Assembly (NCBI GenBank): GCA_041396905.1 | Contig: JAWKXQ010000012.1 | Coordinates: forward strand, 1 to 64,000 | Direction of reading: 5' to 3' | DNA length: 64,000 bases | Source of the DNA: JACXVD01 sp020446665 | Lineage (GTDB): Bacteria; Pseudomonadota; Alphaproteobacteria; Sphingomonadales; Sphingomonadaceae | In this document: one piece after another, positions 1 through 8,477 of the stretch | Layout: every line of letters starts with the position of its first letter | How positions within the stretch are numbered: position 1 is the stretch's first letter | Made by a program: the position numbers and the translations under genes | The notes under the pieces: generated by a model | What the model saw: the letters and a program-made list of their open reading frames with translations, nothing else | Told to the model about the DNA's origin: nothing | The model's database searches: none

Positions 1-485
1 CCGAAATCCGCAGCTTCCAGAATGGCGGCAAAGTGGCCAATCTGCGCATTGCGACCACGGAAACGTGGAAGGATCGCAATACGGGCGAGCGGCAGGAACG
101 CACCGAATGGCACACGGTGGCGATTTTTTCCGAAGGGCTGGTGGGCGTCGTTGAACGCTTTCTGCGCAAGGGCAGCAAGGTCTATGTCGAAGGCCAGTTG
201 CAGACCCGCAAATGGCAGGACCAGAGCGGCAATGATCGCTATTCAACAGAAGTCGTGCTGCGCGGGATGAATGGCACGCTGACCATGCTTGATGGTGCCA
301 GCGGCGGTGGCGGCGGTGGCGGCAACCGCGGCGGTGGTTCTGGCGGCGGCTGGAACCAGGGCGGTGGCGGCTCTGGTGGGGGCGGCAATGGCGGCGACAA
401 TGGTGGCGGCTGGAATCAGGGCGGCGGCGGGTCGTCCGGTGGCGGCTCCAACTATGACGATCTGGATGACGATATCCCGTTCTGA
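1..485 (+). CDS. ssb: Single-stranded DNA-binding protein SSB (5' truncated by window edge)
   Basis: Coats single-stranded DNA during replication, repair and recombination and recruits partner enzymes through its acidic C-terminal tip. The gene enters the window already in frame (codons begin at base 3); an in-frame GTG at 33 is internal, not the start. The visible part holds the second half of the OB fold (RIATTETWKD, ERTEWHTVAIF, GSKVYVEGQLQTRKW), then a Gly/Trp/Asn/Gln-rich low-complexity linker at about 300-440, and ends in DLDDDIPF, the conserved partner-binding tail. The linker is a run of degenerate glycine codons and is normal for this family. Only the N-terminal part of the OB fold is missing. 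Confidence 0.97.
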   Translation, partial: EIRSFQNGGKVANLRIATTETWKDRNTGERQERTEWHTVAIFSEGLVGVVERFLRKGSKVYVEGQLQTRKWQDQSGNDRYSTEVVLRGMNGTLTMLDGASGGGGGGGNRGGGSGGGWNQGGGGSGGGGNGGDNGGGWNQGGGGSSGGGSNYDDLDDDIPF

Positions 486-570
486 GGCGAAGAAAGCTGA
501 GCCGGTGAAGCACTGTTTCTGCCGGAGGAGGGGCAGCTTTCGCTGACAGAGCGTGGCTTGTCCTGCGGCT

Positions 571-1011
571 TTATTTTCGGGCGATTTCCGCCGCCGCATC
601 GCTGGCGAGCTTGTCCACCCGTTCATTCTCGACATGGCCATTATGCCCGCGCACCCAGTTCCAGGTGATCTTGTGGCGTGCGCTCGCTTCGATCAGATCG
701 TGCCACAGATCGGCATTGAGCACGGGCTTCTTGCTGGCATTGACCCAGCCGCGCTTCTTCCAGCCGTGGACCCATTTGGTGATCCCGTCGATCACATATT
801 TGCTGTCGGAAAAAAGATCGACCTCGCAAGGTTCGGTCAGAGCATTCAGACCTTCGATGACAGCCTGCATTTCCATGCGGTTATTGGTCGTGTCTGCAAC
901 CGCGCCGGACAGTTCCTTTTCATGCTGGCCCATGCGCAGCAACGCGCCCCAACCGCCGGGGCCGGGATTGCCTTTGCAGGCACCATCCGTGAACAGTTCC
1001 ACACGCTTCAT
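571..1011 (-). CDS. rnhA: Ribonuclease HI
   Basis: Cuts the RNA strand of RNA-DNA hybrids, removing R-loops and primer RNA. At 146 aa it has the usual bacterial length. The catalytic carboxylates are visible: D9 in the opening FTDGAC motif, E47 in NNRMEMQA, D69 in FSDSKYV and D133 in NERVDKLA, with H123 in the WVRGHNGH loop. The basic protrusion (WVHGWKKRGWVN) is present. The ATG overlaps the thrB stop by 4 nt (ATGA), so it is the last gene of an ispH-thrB-rnhA transcript read leftward. It is convergent with ssb, leaving about 85 bp between the two stop codons. Confidence 0.97.
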   Translation of the reverse strand: MKRVELFTDGACKGNPGPGGWGALLRMGQHEKELSGAVADTTNNRMEMQAVIEGLNALTEPCEVDLFSDSKYVIDGITKWVHGWKKRGWVNASKKPVLNADLWHDLIEASARHKITWNWVRGHNGHVENERVDKLASDAAAEIARK

Positions 1012-1985
1012 GCGGCAAAGGGCTGATCGCCCATTTCCTTGTAAAAGCGCATGCGACGGGCAAAATCCATCGGGTCCTTGCGCATCACCAGTGCATCGTC
1101 CGGCGTGTGCAGCCAGTCATAGGCGCGCGTGGAGAGGAAACGCATTGCTGCGCCCTGTGCCATCAGCGGCAAAGCCTGCCGTTCTGCGTCGCTCAATGGC
1201 CGGACCGCTTCATATCCAGCCATTAATGCTGCGGCGATATCGGGGCGAAATTCGCGTCCGCCGGCGCCAAAGCACCATGCGGCGTGGGTGACGGCAAGGT
1301 CATAGGCGGTGATATCGGTGCAGGCGAAATAGAAGTCGATCAGGCCGGAAACCTCATCCCCCAACATCAGCACATTATCCGGAAACATATCCGCATGGAT
1401 GATCGACCGGGGCAGATCCTCTGGCCATTCCTGTTGCAGGCGCGTGCCATATTCCCAGGCCAGCATGGGCAGGCCGGGGTCGATCGAAGCCAGCCCTTCT
1501 TCCCCGCAATCATCCAGCAGCGCGCGCCAGTCAGCCGGGCGCAGATCATTGTCACGGCTGGCGGGGAAGCTGGCAGAGGCCAGATGCAGCCCGGCCAGCG
1601 CCTTGCCCACCGCGTGGGCCTGTGCCGTGGTCGGGTGATCGACGGAAACGCCGGGGAGGAATTCGATCAGCGCCACGGCCTTTTCATCAATCATGCGAAA
1701 AGCGGTGCCATCGCGATCATGGATCGTGCGCGGCACAGGGCAGCCGGCAGCAGACAAATGGTCGAGCAGGCCAAGGAAGAAGGGCAGATCACTCAGCTCG
1801 ATCCGCCTTTCATACATGGTCAGAATATAGCGCGCGCCCTTGCCATCCGGGCCGGTTGTATCGACCAGCCAGTTGGAATTGGAGACGCCTTCGGCAATGC
1901 CCTTGGCAGAGAGCAGCGCGCCGACATCATAATGCGCGACCAGTTCTGCCAGCTCTTCCGCGCCGAGATGAGTATAGACAGCCAT
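1008..1985 (-). CDS. thrB: Homoserine kinase (aminoglycoside-phosphotransferase fold, ThrB type II)
   Basis: Phosphorylates L-homoserine with ATP to O-phosphohomoserine, the step before threonine synthase. The 325-aa product has the protein-kinase-like fold used for this step in many alphaproteobacteria, not the GHMP fold of enteric ThrB. The catalytic loop is IIHADMFPDN (H197, D199, N204) and the metal-binding Asp is D217 in GLIDFYFACTD. I chose ATG 1985 (MAVYTHLG) because the frame upstream has no family similarity and would run into ispH. The gap to the ispH stop is 11 nt and the 3' end overlaps rnhA by 4 nt. A related small-molecule kinase cannot be excluded from sequence alone. Confidence 0.9.
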   Translation of the reverse strand: MAVYTHLGAEELAELVAHYDVGALLSAKGIAEGVSNSNWLVDTTGPDGKGARYILTMYERRIELSDLPFFLGLLDHLSAAGCPVPRTIHDRDGTAFRMIDEKAVALIEFLPGVSVDHPTTAQAHAVGKALAGLHLASASFPASRDNDLRPADWRALLDDCGEEGLASIDPGLPMLAWEYGTRLQQEWPEDLPRSIIHADMFPDNVLMLGDEVSGLIDFYFACTDITAYDLAVTHAAWCFGAGGREFRPDIAAALMAGYEAVRPLSDAERQALPLMAQGAAMRFLSTRAYDWLHTPDDALVMRKDPMDFARRMRFYKEMGDQPFAA

Positions 1986-1996
1986 CTTGCCTGCCC

Positions 1997-2971
1997 TCAG
2001 TCCATCAGCTGGCGCGGGAGCTTGAAGATCATCTTCTCTTCCGCTGTTACCAGCGTGTGCTCTTCCACATCGCGCCATTCGGACAGCTTATCGACCACTT
2101 CGCGCACCAGCTTTTCCGGCGCAGAGGCTCCGGCTGTGAGGCCGACAGTACCTACACCGTTGAGCCATGCCGGGTCGATTTCGCTGGCCCGTTGGATCAG
2201 CCTGGCGGTCGTTCCCAGCCGCTCGGCAACTTCGACCAGGCGCAACGAGTTGGAGCTGTTGGGTGCGCCGATCACAAGCACCAGATCCGATCCGGGCGCG
2301 ATCTGTTTGACCGCAGCTTGCCGGTTGGACGTGGCATAGCAGATATCCTCTGCCTTGGGCCCGACGATCTGCGGATATTTCGCTTTCAGCGCGGCAACGA
2401 CTGCGGCGGTGTCATCAACCGACAAAGTGGTTTGAGTCAGGAATGCCAATGCCATGCCATGGGGAAAGCTCAGCGCCTCTACATCGGCGACATCTTCCAC
2501 CAGCGTCATCTCGCCCGCGGGCACCTGGCCCATTGTGCCGATGACTTCGGGATGGCCTTCATGCCCGATGAACACGATATGCCGCCCGGCTTCGATCTGG
2601 CGTTCCGCCTGGCGGTGGACCTTGCTCACCAGCGGGCATGTGGCATCGAGATAGTCCAGCCCGCGCCGCTGCGCTTCGCCGGGCACGGATTTGGGCACGC
2701 CATGGGCGCTGAAGACAACGGGCGCGCCATCGGGAACTTCATCAAGCTCCTCGACAAAGATCGCGCCTTTTGCGCGCAGGCCATCGACCACATAGCGGTT
2801 GTGGACGATTTCGTGGCGGACATAGACCGGTGCGCCATATCGCTCGATCGCTTTCTCCACGATTTCGATGGCGCGATCGACACCAGCGCAGAAACCGCGC
2901 GGAGCCGCGATCAGCAGGGTAAGCGGGGGACGGGTGGCCCCGTCTGTTTGGGTCTGCAAGGGAGCGTTCAT
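1997..2971 (-). CDS. ispH: 4-hydroxy-3-methylbut-2-enyl diphosphate reductase
   Basis: Last enzyme of the MEP (non-mevalonate) isoprenoid pathway; it reduces HMBPP to IPP and DMAPP using an oxygen-sensitive Fe-S cluster. The 324-aa protein carries the three cluster cysteines: C28 in GFCAGV, C112 in DATCPLVSK and C211 in ICYATSNRQ. The active-site Glu (E142) sits in GHEGHPEV, and SAHG and NSSNS give the diphosphate-binding residues. It is the first gene of the ispH-thrB-rnhA operon and is divergent from the lipoprotein gene at 3045. A GCTAGAGC box lies only 7 nt upstream of the ATG. Confidence 0.97.
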   Translation of the reverse strand: MNAPLQTQTDGATRPPLTLLIAAPRGFCAGVDRAIEIVEKAIERYGAPVYVRHEIVHNRYVVDGLRAKGAIFVEELDEVPDGAPVVFSAHGVPKSVPGEAQRRGLDYLDATCPLVSKVHRQAERQIEAGRHIVFIGHEGHPEVIGTMGQVPAGEMTLVEDVADVEALSFPHGMALAFLTQTTLSVDDTAAVVAALKAKYPQIVGPKAEDICYATSNRQAAVKQIAPGSDLVLVIGAPNSSNSLRLVEVAERLGTTARLIQRASEIDPAWLNGVGTVGLTAGASAPEKLVREVVDKLSEWRDVEEHTLVTAEEKMIFKLPRQLMD

Positions 2972-2978
2972 GAACGCC

Positions 2979-2986
2979 GCTCTAGC
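2979..2986 (-). promoter_or_regulatory. Putative -10 element of ispH (GCTANAWC type)
   Basis: Read on the minus strand this is GCTAGAGC, a 7/8 match to GCTANAWC, the -10 consensus described for the Caulobacter housekeeping sigma factor. It ends 7 nt before the ispH ATG, so transcription would start at or next to the start codon, giving a leaderless or very short-leader mRNA. I see no clear -35 partner, which limits confidence. Confidence 0.35.
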
Positions 2987-3044
2987 GATTTGCTGCGCAG
3001 CCCGCTAGGGCATGCCAAACGAAATGTCCGAGGGACCCAAACGC

Positions 3045-3698
3045 ATGACTGCCCGCCACCTTCGCCTTGTTTCTGTCCTTGCACTCGTCGGCGCTCTCGC
3101 GGGCTGCAAAAGCGATGGGGATCTCGTGGTCTCCGACGGGGTCGGAATCACCGCTGTTCGCACGGCCTGCCCCGCAGTTGGCGTGCCAGACTATACCGGC
3201 GACGTGACATTGTTCGGCGGCGGCGGCGCGAAGACCGCCAGCAATATCGACGTGACGGCAACGATCACCAATGTGCGCAGCCAGTGCAACGAATCGGGTG
3301 AGCGGATTTATTCCACCGCGACATTTGATGTGCTGGCCCGCCGCAGCGATACGCGCGGCGCACGCCGGGTCGAACTGCCCTATTTTTCCACTGTCCTGCG
3401 CGGCGGCAGTGCCGTGGTGACAAAGCGGGTGGGCACTGTGGTGGTCGATTTCGCTGACGGGCAGGACCGCGCGCAGGGCCGGGGTACGGCCGGCGCCTAT
3501 GTCAGCCGCGCCGATGCGACGCTGCCTGATGACATTCGCGAGAAGATCACTCGCAAGCGCAAGGCAGGTGATGTGGATGCCGCGCTCGATCCGATGGCCG
3601 ATCCGGAAGTGAAGGCGGCGCTGGCCCGTGCAACCTTCGAATTGCTGATTGGTTTTCAGCTGACGCAGGACCAGCTGGCCTATAACGCGACGCGCTAG
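3045..3698 (+). CDS. Putative outer-membrane or periplasmic lipoprotein
   Basis: The 217-aa product starts with a short basic stretch and a hydrophobic core ending in LAGC, a type II signal peptide with the lipidated Cys at about residue 21. The mature part is rich in beta-type segments and has two cysteines (in RTACPAV and RSQCNES) that could form a disulfide. No named domain is recognised. I chose ATG 3045 because a GAGGGA ribosome-binding site sits 10 nt upstream and it gives a clean lipoprotein signal; ATGs at 3012 and 3024 are in frame alternatives. The TAG stop (3696-3698) is inside the terminal repeat of the element that follows. Confidence 0.8.
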   Translation: MTARHLRLVSVLALVGALAGCKSDGDLVVSDGVGITAVRTACPAVGVPDYTGDVTLFGGGGAKTASNIDVTATITNVRSQCNESGERIYSTATFDVLARRSDTRGARRVELPYFSTVLRGGSAVVTKRVGTVVVDFADGQDRAQGRGTAGAYVSRADATLPDDIREKITRKRKAGDVDAALDPMADPEVKAALARATFELLIGFQLTQDQLAYNATR

Positions 3699-4021
3699 AG
3701 CACTTTCCGACCAATCCGGGTCACCGTGACGGAGCCGATTTTGGCCGAGTGCAAGGATCGAGGAGGGAGCCATGCCGTAGCATGGTAACCGACGAGAGAC
3801 GCCGCAATCGGCCAAAAGGGGCCCGCCCTCAGCGCCGCAGGCGCTGGCCTGCCCTGAGCGCCTGCCTTCTTGGCAGGCAGTCGAAGGGGGTTGCAGCAGG
3901 AAGTCCCTCGGACAGCGTCGCCTTGCTGGTACGGGCAACCAGTCCGCCCTGCGCAAGGCTCCTTGCCGATAAGCTTCCTGCTGCAATCACGATGATCCAG
4001 ATTGGTCGGAAAGTGCTCTAG
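3695..4021. mobile_element. MITE-like palindromic element with 21-bp perfect terminal inverted repeats
   Basis: The ends 3695-3715 and 4001-4021 are exact reverse complements over 21 bp (one reads ctagagcactttccg...), and similarity continues imperfectly for about 15 bp inward. Each end carries CTAG, which reads as a palindromic 4-bp target duplication plus ends beginning GAGCAC. Inside are further inverted repeats: 10-bp arms at 3739-3748 and 3808-3817 around a ccatgc/gcatgg hairpin (3770-3785), a cctgcc/ggcagg hairpin (3871-3887), and 13-bp arms at 3891-3903 and 3974-3986. There is no convincing coding frame. The layout fits a non-autonomous element moved by a transposase encoded elsewhere; family assignment (possibly IS5-like, given CTAG) is a guess. 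Confidence 0.65.
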
Positions 4022-4042
4022 GCCGGGATTGCTGCGCAAGCC

Positions 4043-4070
4043 TTGCGCTTTCGCGCATTTCGGCTAGTCG
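4043..4070 (+). promoter_or_regulatory. Weak putative argS promoter (TTGCGC / GCTAGTCG)
   Basis: TTGCGC at 4043-4048 and GCTAGTCG at 4063-4070 are separated by 14 bp, with the -10-like box ending 7 nt before the argS ATG. The GCTA core is shared with the ispH, map and proB upstream regions, but the -35 and the second half of the -10 match the Caulobacter consensus poorly. It lies just outside the right end of the MITE-like element. Confidence 0.25.
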
Positions 4071-4077
4071 CGCTGGC

Positions 4078-5823
4078 ATGTCTGAATACAGCACAATCCA
4101 TGCCGCCTTTGCGGCCAAGGTCGATGCCGCGCTTGCTGCGCTGGAAGCAGAAGGCGCGCTGCCCGCCGGTACGCCGCGCAACAATGTAACCGTCGAGCCG
4201 CCGCGCGATCCCAGCCATGGCGATCTGGCCACCAATGCCGCCATGGTGCTGGCCAAGCAGGCCAAAACCAATCCGCGCGAGCTGGCGGGCAAGATCGTGG
4301 AGAAACTCTCTGCCGATCCCGCCGTGGAAGGCGCGGAGATAGCCGGGCCGGGTTTCATAAATCTGCGCCTTTCAGATGCTGCATGGCGGGAAGAACTGGC
4401 AGCGATTGCCGCGCTGGGCGCAGATTATGGCAAATCCGCCATGGGCGCGGGCCGCACGGTCAATGTGGAATATGTCTCTGCCAACCCGACCGGCCCCATG
4501 CATATGGGCCATTGCCGGGGCGCAGTGGTGGGCGATGCGCTCGCCAGCCTGCTCGAAGCGGCAGGGCACAAGGTGGTGCGCGAATATTACATCAATGACG
4601 CTGGTGGGCAGGTGGATGTGCTCGCTCGCTCCGCGCATTTGCGTTACCGCGAAGCGCTGGGCGAGGATATCGGCGAAATCCCCGAAGGGCTCTATCCGGG
4701 CGATTATCTGATCCCTGTTGGCGAAGCGCTGGCGAAGGAACTGGGTGACGGATTCGTTGGTAAGGACGAGGCGGAATGGCTGCCGCTGTTCCGCGCCAGG
4801 GCCGTAGCCGCGATGATGGAACTGATCCGCGCCGATCTCGCGCTGCTGGGCATCCATCATGACGTCTTTGCCTCTGAGGCGGAATTGCAGGCGGCGGGCA
4901 AGCCGGAAGAGGCCGAAACATGGCTGCGCCAGCATGATCTGGTCTATGACGGCATGCTGGAAGCGCCCAAGGGCAAGACACCGGAAGACTGGGAACCGGT
5001 CGAACTGCCGCTGTTCCGCTCCACCAAATTCGGTGACGATCAGGATCGCCCGATCAGGAAGAGCGATGGCAAATGGACCTATTTCGGGGCTGACCTTGCC
5101 TACCACTTCCAGAAAGCGGAAGGCGCGGACGAGCTGATCGACATCTGGGGCGCGGACCATGCGGGCACGGTCAAGCGGATCAAGGCCGCCGTGGCGGCAC
5201 TGACCGAAGGGGCAGGGCGTCCGATCCCCTTCGACGTCAAGCTGGTGCAGATGGTGGCGCTGTTGCGCGGCGGTGAGCCGGTGAAAATGTCCAAGCGTTC
5301 CGGGACTTTCGTGACGCTTGCTGATGTTGTGCGCGAAGTGGGCAAGGATGTGGTGCGCTTCACCATGCTGACCCGCAAGCCCGAAGCTCAGATGGAGTTT
5401 GACTTCGCCAAGGTAGTGGAAGCGTCAAAAGATAATCCGGTCTTCTATGTGCAATATGCCCATGCCCGTGTGCATTCGACCCTGCGCAAGGCAGAGGCGG
5501 AAGCTATTGCTCCCTCGGATGCGGCACTGGACCGACTGACGTCGGAGGATCTTGCGCTGGTGAAATACGCCGCGCAATTCCCCCGTCTGGTAGAAGCCGC
5601 CGCGCAGGCGCGCGAACCGCACCGGATTGCCTTCTTCCTCTATGACCTTGCCGCAGAGTTCCATTCCTTCTGGAATCTGGGCAATGACGCGCCGGAAAAG
5701 CGCTTCATCGTGGCACAGGATGCTGAATTGACTGCAGCAAGGCTTTTCCTCGCCGCGCAGATAGGGCAGGTTATCCGTAATGGCCTCTCCATCCTGGGGG
5801 TAGAGGCAGTTGAGGAGATGTAA
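4078..5823 (+). CDS. argS: Arginyl-tRNA synthetase
   Basis: Class I aminoacyl-tRNA synthetase that charges tRNA-Arg. At 581 aa it has normal length. The HMGH signature is at 142-145 (SANPTGPMHMGH) and the KMSKR loop at 403-407 (PVKMSKRSGTFVTL). The N-terminal arginyl-specific add-on domain (with SHGDLATNAAM) and the C-terminal DALR anticodon-binding helices (VQYAHARVHS and onward) are both present. Translation starts at ATG 4078, with no clear Shine-Dalgarno sequence upstream. The stop is followed after 2 nt by a SPOR-domain gene, so the pair is probably co-transcribed. Confidence 0.98.
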   Translation: MSEYSTIHAAFAAKVDAALAALEAEGALPAGTPRNNVTVEPPRDPSHGDLATNAAMVLAKQAKTNPRELAGKIVEKLSADPAVEGAEIAGPGFINLRLSDAAWREELAAIAALGADYGKSAMGAGRTVNVEYVSANPTGPMHMGHCRGAVVGDALASLLEAAGHKVVREYYINDAGGQVDVLARSAHLRYREALGEDIGEIPEGLYPGDYLIPVGEALAKELGDGFVGKDEAEWLPLFRARAVAAMMELIRADLALLGIHHDVFASEAELQAAGKPEEAETWLRQHDLVYDGMLEAPKGKTPEDWEPVELPLFRSTKFGDDQDRPIRKSDGKWTYFGADLAYHFQKAEGADELIDIWGADHAGTVKRIKAAVAALTEGAGRPIPFDVKLVQMVALLRGGEPVKMSKRSGTFVTLADVVREVGKDVVRFTMLTRKPEAQMEFDFAKVVEASKDNPVFYVQYAHARVHSTLRKAEAEAIAPSDAALDRLTSEDLALVKYAAQFPRLVEAAAQAREPHRIAFFLYDLAAEFHSFWNLGNDAPEKRFIVAQDAELTAARLFLAAQIGQVIRNGLSILGVEAVEEM

Positions 5824-5825
5824 CC

Positions 5826-6575
5826 ATGGTCGCCATGCAGGGCTTCGGCGGGGACGAAGACCAAACCTCGTGGGATGACGAGGATGGTGTCGTAGAGGAT
5901 GTCGAACTGGCGCTGGCGGATGATGAAGACCGCCTGCCCTGGCTCGAATCCGGCGGATATGATGAAGAGGAAGAGGGCGTTGATACCGCCCGCATCCTCG
6001 GCCTTGCGCTGCTGGGCTTGATGCTGATCGGGCTGGTGCTGGGCGGTTTCTGGTATGTCAGCAATCGCCAGACCGATCCTGAACTGGTCGCCGATGGCTC
6101 TACCATCGAAGCGCCGCCGGGCGATTACAAGACCCGTCCTGACGATCCGGGCGGCAAGGAATTCGAAGGCACTGGCGATACCAGCTTTGCCGTTGGTGAA
6201 GGGCAGTCTCGCGAAGGGCGGCTGGCCGGGGACAATGGTTCCGCGCCGAAACCAACCATTGGTGAGGGCGCGGGCGGTTCTGCCGCAGCTGCATCGGGCA
6301 GCGATACAGCTGCAGCAGGCGCTCAGGAAGCCCCCGCTTCGGGAGGTACCGGTGTGCAGGTAGGTGCTTTCTCGACCCGTGAAAGTGCAGTCGCGGGCTG
6401 GGGCAAGCTGACCCGCCAGACCGACAAACTCAGCGGCGTGAAATATCGCGTGGTTGAAGGGCAAGCCGATATCGGCAAGGTCTACCGCCTGCAGGCTGTT
6501 GCCGGGGACTCGGCTTCGGCACAGCGCCTGTGCAGCGCGCTGAAAGCGGATGGTATTGCCTGCCAGGTAAAATGA
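5826..6575 (+). CDS. SPOR-domain inner-membrane protein
   Basis: A 249-aa bitopic protein. Residues 1-55 are very acidic and probably cytoplasmic; a transmembrane helix spans about 57-78; a Gly/Ala/Ser-rich linker follows; and a SPOR domain occupies about 175-249 (GVQVGAFSTRESA...YRLQAVAGDSASAQRLC). SPOR domains bind peptidoglycan lacking stem peptides and take proteins to the division septum. Placement 2 nt after argS, and upstream of the peptidoglycan-recycling gene nagZ, is a common alphaproteobacterial arrangement. It resembles FtsN-like and DedD-like proteins in topology, but I see no conserved FtsN essential region, so no symbol is given. Confidence 0.88.
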   Translation: MVAMQGFGGDEDQTSWDDEDGVVEDVELALADDEDRLPWLESGGYDEEEEGVDTARILGLALLGLMLIGLVLGGFWYVSNRQTDPELVADGSTIEAPPGDYKTRPDDPGGKEFEGTGDTSFAVGEGQSREGRLAGDNGSAPKPTIGEGAGGSAAAASGSDTAAAGAQEAPASGGTGVQVGAFSTRESAVAGWGKLTRQTDKLSGVKYRVVEGQADIGKVYRLQAVAGDSASAQRLCSALKADGIACQVK

Positions 6576-6638
6576 TCGGGATTTCTCCCGATTCTATCCA
6601 CATTGAGAGGGCGGGTCATGCTTGCGCAGGCCCGCCCT
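6575..6638 (+). terminator. Two adjacent hairpins, possible weak terminator after the SPOR gene
   Basis: A 7-bp stem with a TTTC loop (6575-6581 and 6586-6592) starts at the last base of the SPOR gene's stop codon. A second 8-bp stem (AGGGCGGG at 6608-6615 with CCCGCCCT at 6631-6638) follows. Neither has a good T-tract, so attenuation or partial termination is more likely than full termination before nagZ. Confidence 0.35.
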
Positions 6639-6657
6639 TCCTGCGACTTTCCCCCGC

Positions 6658-7674
6658 ATGACGCCTGCAATTTTCGGACTTTCCGGGTTGGAACTGACCG
6701 CTGATGAGCGGGGCTTTTTTCGTGACAGCGATCCGGCGGGCTACATTCTGTTTGCCCGCAATTGCGAAAGCCGCGCTCAGCTGCGCGCGCTGACCGATGA
6801 TTTGCGCGCCATCCATGGCCGCGACCAACTTTATATCTGTATCGACCAGGAAGGTGGCCGCGTCGCGCGGATGAAAGCGCCTGAATGGACGAGCTTCCCG
6901 CCCGGTGCGGTGTTCGATGCGCTTTATGATGTCGCCCCTGCCAGCGCGATAGAGGCGGCGCGTGCCAATGCAGAAGCGCTGGGGATAGAACTGGCGGAAG
7001 CCGGTATCAGCGCCGATTGCCTGCCCTTGCTCGATGTGCGCCAGCCGGGCGCCCATGATGTGATCGGTGACCGCGCGCTGGGCAGCGAACCGATGCGGGT
7101 TGCCGCTCTGGGGCGTGCTGTTCTGGACGGGCTTGCCCGCGCGGGCGTGGTCGGCTGTGTCAAACACATTCCCGGCCATGGTCGCGCCATGGCGGATAGT
7201 CACAAGGAATTGCCGACGGTCACTGCCAGCGCGGAAGAGCTGGAACTGGATATCGAACCCTTCCACGCACTGGCCGATGCGCCGGTGGGGATGACGGCCC
7301 ATGTCCGCTATACCGCCTGGGATGCGGATAATCCCGCGACACAATCCCCCTTCGTCATTGAGCAGATCATCCGGCGGAAAATCGGCTTTTCCGGCCTTTT
7401 GATGAGCGATGATCTGGATATGGAAGCGCTGGACGGGACAGTGCCCGAACGCGCTAGCCGGGCCATCGCGGCCGGCTGCGATCTGGCGCTGAATTGCTGG
7501 GCGAAGATGGACGATATGATCGGCATTGCGGAAAGATGTCCGCCTCTGTCCGCTGCGGGGGCCGCGCGGCTGGACCGTGCGCTGGCCCATGCAGCCGGGC
7601 GCGAGCCGGGGGAACAGGCGCCGCTGCTTGCCAAACGTGATGCGCTGCTGGCGCTGGCCGGGCAGGCGGCATGA
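6658..7674 (+). CDS. nagZ: Beta-N-acetylhexosaminidase (glycoside hydrolase family 3)
   Basis: Cytoplasmic enzyme that removes N-acetylglucosamine from anhydro-muropeptides during peptidoglycan recycling. The 338-aa product has no signal peptide, as expected. Family marks are KHIPGHG at 169-175, D180 and H182 of the catalytic-acid loop (ADSHKELP), and the nucleophile segment SDDLDM at 250-255. ATG 6658 gives the standard N-terminus (MTPAIFGLSG); the longer frame upstream runs through the hairpin region. The stop overlaps scpA by 4 nt (ATGA), so nagZ-scpA-scpB form a tight operon, a gene order frequent in sphingomonads. Confidence 0.95.
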   Translation: MTPAIFGLSGLELTADERGFFRDSDPAGYILFARNCESRAQLRALTDDLRAIHGRDQLYICIDQEGGRVARMKAPEWTSFPPGAVFDALYDVAPASAIEAARANAEALGIELAEAGISADCLPLLDVRQPGAHDVIGDRALGSEPMRVAALGRAVLDGLARAGVVGCVKHIPGHGRAMADSHKELPTVTASAEELELDIEPFHALADAPVGMTAHVRYTAWDADNPATQSPFVIEQIIRRKIGFSGLLMSDDLDMEALDGTVPERASRAIAAGCDLALNCWAKMDDMIGIAERCPPLSAAGAARLDRALAHAAGREPGEQAPLLAKRDALLALAGQAA

Positions 7675-8477
7675 CGCAAGACGGCTTCATGCTGACAGAG
7701 GCCGATGCGGGCGAGAGCGAAGCATGGATCGCCCCTGCCACCGCGCCGACAGAAGACAATGCGCTCTATCTCGAACTGGATGGGTGGGAAGGGCCGCTCG
7801 ATCTGCTGCTTGATCTTGCGCGGCGGCAAAAGGTTGATCTGCGGTCCATCTCCATTCTCGCGCTGGTGGATCAATATCTCACCTATATCGAGCGGGCGGA
7901 AGCGCTGAGGCTGGAAGTCGCGGCGGATTATCTGGTGATGGCGGCATGGCTGGCTTACCTAAAATCTGCGCTGCTGCTGCCCAAGGATGAGCAGGAAGAT
8001 CCCAGCCCCGAAGAGCTGGCGCTGCGCCTGCAATTGCGGCTGGAACGGCTGGGTGCGATGCGCGATGTGGCAGCACGCCTGCTGGGGCGTGACCGGATCG
8101 GGCGCGACACCTTCCTGCGCGGTGCGCCAGAGGGATTGCGCACAGACCGCACCATTTCCTGGCAATGCGATCAATATGCGCTGGTGCAGGCCTATGGCCA
8201 GGTCAAGGCGCGCACGGCGCCGGCGATCCACATGGTGCGCGAACGCCCGGTAATGACGCTGGAAAGCGCGCTGGACCGGGTTTCCGCCATGCTGGGCGTC
8301 ACGCTGGACTGGATGACGCTGGAGGAATTCCTGCCCCCCCATGCCGAACCGCGCCTGCGTAAATCGGCCATGGCGAGCAGCTTTGTCGCCGCGCTCGAAC
8401 TGGCGCGACTGGGCAAGGCAGAACTGGCGCAGGACGAGATTTTCGGCCCCTTGCGGCTGCGGAGGCCAAGGGCATGA
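7671..8477 (+). CDS. scpA: Segregation and condensation protein A
   Basis: Kleisin subunit of the SMC-ScpAB condensin complex that organises and segregates the chromosome. The 268-aa protein has the conserved N-terminal SMC-neck-binding region (WEGPLDLLLDLARRQKVDL, then ADYLVMAAWLAYLKSALLLP) and a C-terminal winged-helix part (MTLEEFLPP onward). The first 28 residues are an unconserved acidic extension; ATG 7671 is supported by the 4-nt overlap with nagZ. It overlaps scpB by 4 nt. No smc gene lies in this window. Confidence 0.95.
   Translation: MTQDGFMLTEADAGESEAWIAPATAPTEDNALYLELDGWEGPLDLLLDLARRQKVDLRSISILALVDQYLTYIERAEALRLEVAADYLVMAAWLAYLKSALLLPKDEQEDPSPEELALRLQLRLERLGAMRDVAARLLGRDRIGRDTFLRGAPEGLRTDRTISWQCDQYALVQAYGQVKARTAPAIHMVRERPVMTLESALDRVSAMLGVTLDWMTLEEFLPPHAEPRLRKSAMASSFVAALELARLGKAELAQDEIFGPLRLRRPRA

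Noticed and set aside
300..440. Gly-codon repeats in ssb as a minisatellite
   Set aside because: Low-complexity linker normal for SSB; units are degenerate and not tandem-identical.
1622..3301. Long plus-strand open frame (about 560 codons) opposite thrB and ispH
   Set aside because: Antisense shadow of two clear genes in G+C-rich sequence; no domain, no ribosome-binding site, Arg/Cys/His-rich translation.
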